A DNA stretch of 14,242 nucleotides. It comes from Gemmatimonadota bacterium (lineage in GTDB: Bacteria; Gemmatimonadota; Gemmatimonadetes; Gemmatimonadales; GWC2-71-9). Position 1 is the stretch's first letter. Each line of letters starts with the position of its first letter. Location of the stretch: the NCBI GenBank assembly GCA_003221075.1, contig QHUF01000242.1:1-14242 (forward strand). Reading direction: 5' to 3'. Below are positions 1 to 6,459 of the stretch, piece by piece. Under the pieces are notes generated by a model, which was not told where the DNA came from, ran no database searches, and saw nothing but the letters and a program-made list of their open reading frames with translations. The position numbers were made by a program, and so were the translations under genes.

Positions 1-106
1 TCGCCGCGGCACCGGGGCTCGGAAAAGGCCATGGGCCGCTGAACCATTTTGTCCCGGCGCCGCCGAGGCCACCGCAGGAGGGATTGTAGGAACCGATCAA
101 AACAAT
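1..106. other. Left-edge region, possible start of a minus-strand gene
   Basis: No secure gene is visible here. On the minus strand an ATG at 47-45 opens a frame that runs off the left edge (MVQRPMAFSEPRCRG), so this may be the first codons of a gene whose body lies outside the window. On the plus strand a frame open from base 1 ends in TGA at 40-42, so the region could equally be the 3' end of a rightward gene. Fifteen codons cannot decide. On the minus strand a TACAAT-like -10 hexamer (reverse complement of 84-89) lies upstream of that ATG, but I find no matching -35 at normal spacing. Confidence 0.2.
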
Positions 107-134
107 GTAGGGGCGCAGCATGCTGCGCCCCTAC
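107..134. repeat. 28-bp perfect palindrome, copy 1 (terminator-like dispersed repeat)
   Basis: Positions 107-120 (GTAGGGGCGCAGCA) are followed immediately by their exact reverse complement at 121-134, so the transcript can fold into a very stable hairpin. It lies about 30 bases past the TAA of the leftward DUF5916 gene. On that strand it is followed by ACATTGTTTTGATC, a loose T-rich run, so it may act as its intrinsic terminator. The core at 109-132 recurs exactly at 2991-3014. A perfect repeat at two 3' ends suggests a REP-like dispersed element that also serves as a transcript end, rather than two independently evolved terminators. Confidence 0.8.
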
Positions 135-164
135 CAAAACCATCCCCATCCACGTACGCCGCGA

Positions 165-2852
165 TTACGGATTCCACCAGTACGTCGCCTTGATCATAAA
201 GATGTTCTCGGCGGGCGCGCGCAGCATACCGCGCATCGACGGGCCGAGCCTGAAGTCCCCGTTGTCGTCGGCGGCCGAGCGGCTCTGCGTCCAGACGAAG
301 TACAGCGTCGAACCCGGCATGTACTCCCAGCGGAGCACGGCGTTGCCGCGCAGCGATTTGAAGTTGAAGTTCTGGTTGCCGAACGACATCGGCTGCGCCG
401 GACCCGGGCCGTCGGGATCTACGGTGTACGAGTTCGTCGAATCGACGTAGGCGATCGTCGACCCGTTGTCGCGGCCGTAGCGGATGAACGACGCGCTACG
501 CGGCCGGGCGAGCTCGCGGTAGTAATCGTACCGGCCTGCGGAGATCAGCGGCTGTGCGTAGAGCTGCAGCGAAAGCGTCGGGCTATACGTCCAGTTGAGA
601 CGAATGGCTGCCGACAATTCCGTTTGATTGAGCCCACCGAAGATGTAGTGGGTATTGAAGGTGCTAGCCGCCCCACCCGTCGAGTCGGGAATCGCGGTGA
701 TGTACTGATAGGGCTGCGTCTGTCTGTACAGGTTCGGCCCCACGCTGACCGACACGTTCGCAGCGGGCCGGTACTGCATGTTGACGTAGGTGGACCACTC
801 TACGTCCTGTGACGAGCGGAAGTACGTGAACGCGCCTCCGTTCAGGGTCAGCGATTTGCGGCTATCCGAGCCCATGTCGATGCCGAACTGATAACCCGGG
901 GGCAGCAGCATCAACGGCCCGCCCCGGGTGCGGCGGTTGTCGACCGTCCACGGATTGTAGGCGACGTTCCAGTTGAACCAGTAATAGTTGTGGAGCTGGA
1001 CGTATCCGAAATTGAATCCGCCCGACCAGTTGATATTGCCGTCCCAGTCGTAGTTGCGAAACAGCGCGCCACCGGTCTCGGCGTAGCGGAACAACTTGCC
1101 CGGCTTGCTCCAGGTACGGCCGCCGCCGAGATGCATGTTGATGACGCCCGTGCGCGACAAGAAGCCGACATCGTTGACGTCGAAGCCCGGGGAGATCACG
1201 CCAAAGGCCGAGTTCACGAAAACGTTGCCGCGCTGCTTCGCGAGCGTGAATCGTGCAGCCATGCCGTTGAGCGACGTTGCGTTCGTATCCACGCCCACGC
1301 TCGGCGCGTCGGGCCGCTGGAAGTAGTGCACGGAATTGCGCTGCACGGAGGTCATACGTGCGGGTGTGCCGGCGATGCGCGAACCGGCGACCCACGCAGT
1401 GGTTACCCACGTCTTCGCGCTGTCCAGGAAGATCCAGCCGTCGGCTCCCAACGTCGTGGAGTTGTTGTTGCGGAAATCACGCAGCGTGGGATCATCAAAT
1501 GCGCGGCCTGCGAATGTCGTCATGAATCCGAGTCCCTGCCGGCCTTTGTCGAACTCCTTCTGCGCCCGATACACCCCGTACCCGGCGAGCGGCTCCATCT
1601 CCTGGCCCCAGCGGGCGCCAAGGCTGTCCTGCAACGTGGCCCGTTCCCGGGCCGTCACGGCAGTCAGGCCGCCCACGTTCCAGCTGCCGGCGACTTTGCC
1701 GGTGAGCTTGAGCGCGCCAAGGATATGCGCACCGTCCGGCCCGTCCACGTAGCCCTTATCCGGCGCACCGGGGAGCCCCAGCGAGCGCCCGATGCGCCGG
1801 CTGTAAAAGAAGTTGGGTCCCGACCAGTTGAATCCCCAGAAGTTGCTTTGGCCCCCGAAGCCGAACTGGAAAATCGACGAGCCTTCGACGAAGAATGGCC
1901 GCTTCTCGTTGAGGAATGTCTCCCGGTCGCTCAGGTTCACGACCGCGGGATCGACTTCGACCTGGCCGAAATCGGGATTGACGCTGGCATTGAGCGTCAG
2001 ATTCGAGCCGAGACCGATCTTCGCATCTGCGCCGAATCCTGGCTCGTACTTCGAGCCGTCGTTGAACGGGTTGCCGGCCGGCGGGTGTGTGAAGGCGGCG
2101 CGGCTCGTCGCGTATGGCATGATTTCCAGCCGCCGCGGCGGATCGATGCGCTCGATTCCCACGAGATCCGGAAAGCGCGATACGAAGCCTCGGCCATCGC
2201 GCGGCGTGTACGCGACGTAGTCGAACTCGTTTTTGCGTGCGATGTCGCGGCGGAAATTGATGCCCCACACGTACTGGCTTTGCTTGACGAAGCGCAGCTG
2301 TGAATAGGGAATACGGATCTCCGCGGTCCATCCCTGCGAGTCCCGCGTGACCTTCGCTTCCCACACGCCGTCCCAGGTGTCGTCGTCCCAGTCGTCGTTG
2401 AAGAGCGTGCCGTCATAGAGCGTCCCGGCCGCATTGATCCCGAAGTAGAAGCCGCTGCGCTTGTCGTGATAGGGGTCGATGTAGACCTGGAAGCGATCGG
2501 AGCTCGTGCCCTGATCGCGCCGCGCCAGGCGCGCGACGATCGAATCGGGATGGGAGTCGTAGAGCCGCGCGCCGATGTAGAGCGCCGCATCGTCATACGC
2601 GACGTAAACGACGGTACTCTCGGTCGGCACCGCCCCTTGGGTGGGATCACGCTGCGTAAACCCGGTGAGCCGCTCGGCGGTCTGCCAGAGGGGTTCATTC
2701 AGCACACCGTCGATCGTGACGCCCTGGCCACCATTCAGGCGAATGGCACGGACCTGCTGCGGCGCCGGTGGAGCTGGAGGTGGCGAGTCCACGACAACGA
2801 GCGGCGGATGACTTCCCGCCAGGACGAGGAGCAGCTGGAGCATCGTCGGCAT
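165..2852 (-). CDS. DUF5916 family protein with N-terminal CBM9-like domain, predicted outer-membrane barrel
   Basis: The 895-residue product starts with a short hydrophobic leader (residues about 1-20) and a proline-rich linker (24-33), consistent with export. Residues about 45-190 resemble the carbohydrate-binding family 9-like beta-sandwich (TIDGVLNEPLWQTAE, then DRFQVYIDPYHDKRSGFYF). The DUF5916 hallmark follows: NPDFGQVEVDP at 292-302 and ETFLNEKRPFFVEG at 311-324. The remainder is rich in alternating aromatic/polar strands and ends in ATYWWNP, as expected of an outer-membrane beta-barrel. The family is common in Gemmatimonadota and Bacteroidota; its substrate is unknown to me, and a sugar-binding role is only inferred from the fold. 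An in-frame TAA upstream rules out an earlier start; Met4 is an alternative. No clear Shine-Dalgarno is seen. It sits 168 bp beyond the salvage operon and appears to be its own transcription unit. Confidence 0.88.
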   Translation of the reverse strand: MPTMLQLLLVLAGSHPPLVVVDSPPPAPPAPQQVRAIRLNGGQGVTIDGVLNEPLWQTAERLTGFTQRDPTQGAVPTESTVVYVAYDDAALYIGARLYDSHPDSIVARLARRDQGTSSDRFQVYIDPYHDKRSGFYFGINAAGTLYDGTLFNDDWDDDTWDGVWEAKVTRDSQGWTAEIRIPYSQLRFVKQSQYVWGINFRRDIARKNEFDYVAYTPRDGRGFVSRFPDLVGIERIDPPRRLEIMPYATSRAAFTHPPAGNPFNDGSKYEPGFGADAKIGLGSNLTLNASVNPDFGQVEVDPAVVNLSDRETFLNEKRPFFVEGSSIFQFGFGGQSNFWGFNWSGPNFFYSRRIGRSLGLPGAPDKGYVDGPDGAHILGALKLTGKVAGSWNVGGLTAVTARERATLQDSLGARWGQEMEPLAGYGVYRAQKEFDKGRQGLGFMTTFAGRAFDDPTLRDFRNNNSTTLGADGWIFLDSAKTWVTTAWVAGSRIAGTPARMTSVQRNSVHYFQRPDAPSVGVDTNATSLNGMAARFTLAKQRGNVFVNSAFGVISPGFDVNDVGFLSRTGVINMHLGGGRTWSKPGKLFRYAETGGALFRNYDWDGNINWSGGFNFGYVQLHNYYWFNWNVAYNPWTVDNRRTRGGPLMLLPPGYQFGIDMGSDSRKSLTLNGGAFTYFRSSQDVEWSTYVNMQYRPAANVSVSVGPNLYRQTQPYQYITAIPDSTGGAASTFNTHYIFGGLNQTELSAAIRLNWTYSPTLSLQLYAQPLISAGRYDYYRELARPRSASFIRYGRDNGSTIAYVDSTNSYTVDPDGPGPAQPMSFGNQNFNFKSLRGNAVLRWEYMPGSTLYFVWTQSRSAADDNGDFRLGPSMRGMLRAPAENIFMIKATYWWNP

Positions 2853-2990
2853 ATGCGTCCGGGAGCTGAAGGGTTAGTGAACCCCGGTCGCGAACGCTGA
2901 CGGCGAGCGCGCGGCGGTATCGGTTGATATGACAGAGTGGAACGGGAAATGGTTGCAAAGGGAACGTCAGGTTTGCATCAGGGCGATGGC
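2853..2990 (-). promoter_or_regulatory. Intergenic region upstream of the DUF5916 gene
   Basis: Non-coding gap between the repeat after the PNP gene and the DUF5916 start. The leftward promoter should lie here. On the minus strand a TTGCAA hexamer is followed after about 18-20 bases by TGTCATAT, which is only a weak sigma-70-like match. The same stretch contains CTGTCAT, the enterobacterial Pho-box half-site, but I cannot see a second good unit 11 bp away. Exact elements are uncertain. Confidence 0.3.
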
Positions 2991-3014
2991 AGGGGCGCAG
3001 CATGCTGCGCCCCT
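2991..3014. repeat. 24-bp perfect palindrome, copy 2 (after the PNP gene)
   Basis: AGGGGCGCAGCA at 2991-3002 is followed by its exact reverse complement at 3003-3014. It starts six bases past the TAG of the PNP gene on the minus strand, the natural place for the end of the salvage-operon transcript. No T-tract follows on that strand (GCCATCGCC), so intrinsic termination would be inefficient; a 3' stabilising hairpin is equally possible. The core is identical to copy 1 at 109-132, and identity continues for two or three bases on one side. Confidence 0.8.
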
Positions 3015-3020
3015 ACAATG

Positions 3021-3824
3021 CTATTTGATCCGCTGGAGCACTCCCTTCACGACCACCGCGACCTTCCGCGCCACCTGCTCGCTGACGGCCAGCACCTCCT
3101 CGTGCGAGAGCGCCTCGCCCGTAATACCGGCCCCGGGGTTCGTAATAATCGAAAAGCCCAGGCAGCGCAGGCCGCGCGACCGCGCCACCAGCACCTCCGG
3201 GACCGTCGACATCCCGACCGCATCGGCGCCGAGCCGTTCGAGCATGCGGACCTCGGAGGGTGTCTCGTAGGAGGGACCAAGCAGGGCGACGTAGACACCC
3301 TCCTCCATGGGAATGCGGGAGTCGCGGGCAACCTCACGTGCCAGAGTGCGTAGTTCCTGGTCGTAAGGCGCGTGCATGATCGGAAAGCGCTCTTCACCGG
3401 GCTCTGGTTGTCCGATCAACGGGTTGCGCCACATGAGATTGATGTGGTCGGCGATGAGCATCAGGGTCCCGCCCGGAAAGGTCCGGCGCACGCCGCCGGC
3501 CGCATTCGTGACGATCAGGACCTCGACGCCCAGCTCCGCAAAGACGCGAGCCGGCAGACCGGCGACGGCGGCCGGATGCCCTTCGTACAAATGAAAGCGG
3601 CCGGCCTGCACGACGACCGGCACGCCTTCGAGCTTCCCGGCGACCAGCTCGCCTTTGTGGCCTGCGACCCCCGGCTCCGGGAAGCCGGGGATGGTGCGGT
3701 ATGGAATACGGATCGGATCGGCGACTTCGTCGGCGAGAAAACCCAGCCCCGAGCCGAGGACGATCGCGACTCGGGGTTTCAACTTGCCGAGGCGTTTGGC
3801 GACCGCCTCGGTGGCCTTCATCAT
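3021..3824 (-). CDS. punA: Purine nucleoside phosphorylase, trimeric (PNP-I/PunA) type
   Basis: Cytoplasmic enzyme that phosphorolyses purine nucleosides to free base plus (deoxy)ribose-1-phosphate. The 267 residues match the usual length of low-molecular-mass homotrimeric PNPs. Visible motifs are the phosphate loop LGSGLG (Ser25), GHKG (His56), AGRFHLYEG (Arg76, His78, Tyr80), TNAAGG (107-111), GPSYETPSE (Glu187), VGMSTVPE (Met205) and SIITNPGAG (Asn229). An Asn at the 229 position is the base-recognition residue of 6-oxopurine enzymes; methylthioadenosine phosphorylases carry Asp. This predicts inosine/guanosine use, fitting the adenosine deaminase encoded upstream. It is the last gene of the four-gene operon. 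The protein begins with two Met codons: Met1 (3824) gives an ATGA overlap with nupC, whereas Met2 (3821) gives the same TGATG one-base overlap as the other junctions. I cannot choose between them; there is no clear Shine-Dalgarno. Confidence 0.95.
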   Translation of the reverse strand: MMKATEAVAKRLGKLKPRVAIVLGSGLGFLADEVADPIRIPYRTIPGFPEPGVAGHKGELVAGKLEGVPVVVQAGRFHLYEGHPAAVAGLPARVFAELGVEVLIVTNAAGGVRRTFPGGTLMLIADHINLMWRNPLIGQPEPGEERFPIMHAPYDQELRTLAREVARDSRIPMEEGVYVALLGPSYETPSEVRMLERLGADAVGMSTVPEVLVARSRGLRCLGFSIITNPGAGITGEALSHEEVLAVSEQVARKVAVVVKGVLQRIK

Positions 3825-5224
3825 AAGAGAATGCCTGCGAGTGTGGCCGAGAGAAAGTTCGCGAGCGTGCCGGCGATCATCGCCCGGAATCCGAGGCGCG
3901 CGAGATCGTGCTTGCGCTCGGGCGCGAGCGCGCCGATGCCGCCGATCTGAATGCCGACCGAGCTGAGATTCGCGAAGCCGCAGAGCGCGAACGTGGCGAT
4001 GGTAAAGGACACGGGATCGAGGCTGCCCTTCATTGGACCGAGATGGGCGTAGGCGATGAATTCGTTGAGCACCATGCGCTCGCCCAGCAGCGATCCTACC
4101 GTGCCGCTGTCATGCCACGGTACACCCATCACCCACGCGATCGGGCGGAAAATCCAGCCGAGCACCGTCTGCAGCGTCTCCGGGAACCAAGGTACCAGTC
4201 CATGAATCCAGCCGAACAGACCATTCACCAAGGCTATGAGCGCGATGAAGGAGATGAGCATCGCGATCACGTTGAGCATGAGGTGCAGCCCCTCGCCGGT
4301 TCCGCGTGCCGCAGCATCGAGCACGTTCACGTCCGTGCGCGGGATGTCGACTTTGACGCCGCCGAGCGTTTCCGGCACTTCGGTCTCGGGCTCGAGGATC
4401 TTGGCCATCATGATCGTCCCCGGCGCCGTCATAATGACCGCCGTGAGCAGGTGGCGCGCCTCGATCCCGAACGCGATGTACGCCGCCATGATCGAACCCG
4501 AGACGTGTGCCATTCCCGCGGTCATTACGGTCATCAACTCGGACATCGTCATGCGCGGCAGAAAGGGCCGGATCGTGAGCGGGGCTTCGGTCTGCCCCAT
4601 GAAGATCGACGCCGCGACGTTGAGGCTTTCCGCGCCGCTCGCCCCCATGATCTTGTTCATCGCGATCGCAAAGGCCTTCACCACGACCTGCATGATGCCG
4701 AGGTAGTACATGATCGCGAACAGCGCCGAGACGAAGATGATCGCCGGCATGATCTGGAACGCGAACACTACGCCGACGCTCGAATGCTGCTTGCCGATCT
4801 CTCCGAACACGAATTCCGAGCCGGCGTAGGAAAAGCTGAGAATCTTCGTCACGGTGGCGCCGAGCCAGCTGAAGATCGTCTGGCCGACCGGAACGCGGAG
4901 CACGAAGATCGCGAACACGAGCTGCAAGCCGACGCCCCAGGCGACCACGCGCCGGCTGATCGCCCGCCGATTGCGCGACAAGGCGACGCCGATGCCGAGG
5001 ATCAAGATGATGCCGAAGATTCCCGTGAGCCGGGAGCCAAGTGACCGCGGAGCGGGTGTCACGGTCGTCGCCGGTGCGACTACTTGAGCTTTCGCCGTAT
5101 CCTGGGCGGTCGCTTGAGGCGTCGCCCCGCTGAGCGTATTGAACACGAAGCGCGGCAGCGTAAACACGATCAAGGCGCAGACGAACGTAACCGTGAACGC
5201 AAAGAGAACGCGTCTCGCGGACAT
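3821..5224 (-). CDS. nupC: NupC-type concentrative nucleoside transporter (CNT family)
   Basis: Inner-membrane symporter that takes up nucleosides with a cation gradient. The family signatures are all present: GQTEAPL at 210-216, LNEFIAY at 386-392, and GFANLSSVGIQIGG at 416-429. These contain the Gln-Thr-Glu, Glu388, Phe417, Asn419 and Ser422 equivalents of the nucleoside site seen in Vibrio CNT. Many hydrophobic spans cover residues about 66-465. At 467 residues it is longer than the usual ~400, because about 60 extra residues sit in front of the core: a basic/hydrophobic segment (about 4-30, a signal anchor or extra helix), then an Ala/Thr/Pro-rich linker (31-60). Its ATG overlaps the TGA of the adenosine deaminase gene by one base (TGATG), with a GGGGG run shortly upstream. 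It supplies the cytoplasmic deaminase and phosphorylase with substrate. Confidence 0.95.
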   Translation of the reverse strand: MSARRVLFAFTVTFVCALIVFTLPRFVFNTLSGATPQATAQDTAKAQVVAPATTVTPAPRSLGSRLTGIFGIILILGIGVALSRNRRAISRRVVAWGVGLQLVFAIFVLRVPVGQTIFSWLGATVTKILSFSYAGSEFVFGEIGKQHSSVGVVFAFQIMPAIIFVSALFAIMYYLGIMQVVVKAFAIAMNKIMGASGAESLNVAASIFMGQTEAPLTIRPFLPRMTMSELMTVMTAGMAHVSGSIMAAYIAFGIEARHLLTAVIMTAPGTIMMAKILEPETEVPETLGGVKVDIPRTDVNVLDAAARGTGEGLHLMLNVIAMLISFIALIALVNGLFGWIHGLVPWFPETLQTVLGWIFRPIAWVMGVPWHDSGTVGSLLGERMVLNEFIAYAHLGPMKGSLDPVSFTIATFALCGFANLSSVGIQIGGIGALAPERKHDLARLGFRAMIAGTLANFLSATLAGILL

Positions 5225-6459
5225 CAGAGAGCCCCCAATTCACTTTGGACACGGGACACGAGCGCCACCTTTTCGTACTCCGGGAGAAATGCGCTCTCGC
5301 AAGCGTTCAGGACCACACGCGCCATGTCGTCGGGCGAGAGGCCCAGCACGGCGTGCGCGAGAAAGTATTCGTCCGTCAGCGTGATGCCGTCGGTCAACGG
5401 GCCATCGGTGTTCAACGTGACGACGACGCCCTGCTGGAAATAGCGCTTAAAGGGATGCTCCGCCACCGACGCGACGACGTGCGTGTGCACGTTGCTGCTC
5501 AGACACATCTCGAGCGGGATCTTCCGGGCCACCACCTCGTCGAGCAGCGCCGGATCCTCGGCCAGGCGCGTACCGTGCCCGATCCGCTGCGCGCCGACTT
5601 CGTGCAACGCCTGATGAATCGAGTGCGGCCCGTCTCCCTCGCCGGCATGACAGGTGCACGCCATGCCGTGGGCGGCGGCGTACTCGAATGCGACGCGGTG
5701 ATCGCGCGCGGGATGGCCGCGCTCCGCTCCGGCGAGATCGAACGCCGTCACTCCCGCGGCGCGATACTCCGCCGCCGCCCGGGCGAGCTCGAGAGATTCG
5801 GCGGGCGGCTTGGTGCGCATCGCGCAGACGATCAGTCCCACCCGCGTCCCCGTCTCGGCGACGGCGCGGCGGATCCCTGCAAGGGGCGCCTCGATCGCTT
5901 GCGACAGGGTCAGCGCCGGCCGATGCAGCAGCGGCGAGTAGCGCACCTCCACGTAGCGGACGTTCTCTGCCGCCTTGTCGAGCACGAATTCGTACGCGAC
6001 GCGCTCCAGTGCCGCGGCCGTCTGCAGGACGGAGAGGGTGATCTCGTATTTCTGGAGGTATTCCTCGAGGCTTTTCGCATCGCGCACGAGCATCGCCTTG
6101 GCGAGCGCGTCGGGCGTGTCGGCCGGCAGCCGGATGCCCTGCGCGCGCGCCAGCTCGAGCATTGTCGCCGGCCGCAATGCGCCGTCGAGATGTACATGCA
6201 GCTCGGCCTTGGGCCAGCGCCGCAGCGCGTCCTTGGTCAGCTTGGGCTTGCCTTCGCGCCGCGCGGACACGATGACGCGATAGACGGAGCCCGCTTCGCC
6301 GACCGCGTCGCCGGCATCGATCGGACGCCCCGCGGCGTCCGTTACATACGCTGCGCCGCCAAGCAGCCGCGCCAGGCCGTCGTCCGCCTGTGCGACCGCG
6401 TCGCGCACTCGCGCGCCCCGTGGTACATCGACCGCTTTGTCGTTGACGAAAACCCGCAT
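5224..6459 (-). CDS. add: Adenosine deaminase with N-terminal beta-grasp-like extension
   Basis: Cytoplasmic zinc enzyme converting (deoxy)adenosine to (deoxy)inosine. The catalytic TIM-barrel occupies residues about 80-411. Its motifs are KAELHVHLDGALRP (84-97; His88 and His90 metal ligands), CHAGEG (270-275; His271 ligand, Glu274 catalytic), RIGHGT (292-297; His295 catalytic), EMCLSSN (317-323) and LNTDGP (349-354; Asp352 ligand). The Asp that follows the zinc-binding Asp in mammalian and E. coli enzymes is Gly353 here. Residues 1-70 are not part of normal adenosine deaminases: MRVFVNDKAVDVPRGARVRD and GSVYRVIVSAR look like the first and last strands of a ThiS/TGS-type ubiquitin-like fold, without a C-terminal GlyGly. 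There is no signal peptide. The gene starts within the TGA of the nucleotidase gene (TGATG) and ends within the nupC ATG, so it is translationally coupled on both sides. Another aminohydrolase substrate is possible but less likely in this operon. Confidence 0.93.
   Translation of the reverse strand: MRVFVNDKAVDVPRGARVRDAVAQADDGLARLLGGAAYVTDAAGRPIDAGDAVGEAGSVYRVIVSARREGKPKLTKDALRRWPKAELHVHLDGALRPATMLELARAQGIRLPADTPDALAKAMLVRDAKSLEEYLQKYEITLSVLQTAAALERVAYEFVLDKAAENVRYVEVRYSPLLHRPALTLSQAIEAPLAGIRRAVAETGTRVGLIVCAMRTKPPAESLELARAAAEYRAAGVTAFDLAGAERGHPARDHRVAFEYAAAHGMACTCHAGEGDGPHSIHQALHEVGAQRIGHGTRLAEDPALLDEVVARKIPLEMCLSSNVHTHVVASVAEHPFKRYFQQGVVVTLNTDGPLTDGITLTDEYFLAHAVLGLSPDDMARVVLNACESAFLPEYEKVALVSRVQSELGAL

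Noticed and set aside
990..2303. Long plus-strand open frame opposite the DUF5916 gene (437 codons)
   Set aside because: It lies wholly antisense to a gene with clear domain motifs, and its product is Arg/Ala/Val-rich with no recognisable motif. This is the usual shadow of GC-biased third codon positions.
2921..2935. Pho box before the DUF5916 gene based on CTGTCAT on the minus strand
   Set aside because: Only one good half-site; no second unit at 11 bp spacing, so it could easily be chance.
107..3014. CRISPR array or insertion sequence marked by the two palindromes
   Set aside because: Only two copies about 2.9 kb apart with a normal gene between them; no spacer-repeat pattern, transposase or target-site duplication is visible.
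3908..5044. Plus-strand open frame opposite nupC (378 codons)
   Set aside because: The product is extremely rich in His, Arg, Asp and Glu with repetitive low complexity, a typical antisense image of a membrane protein gene.
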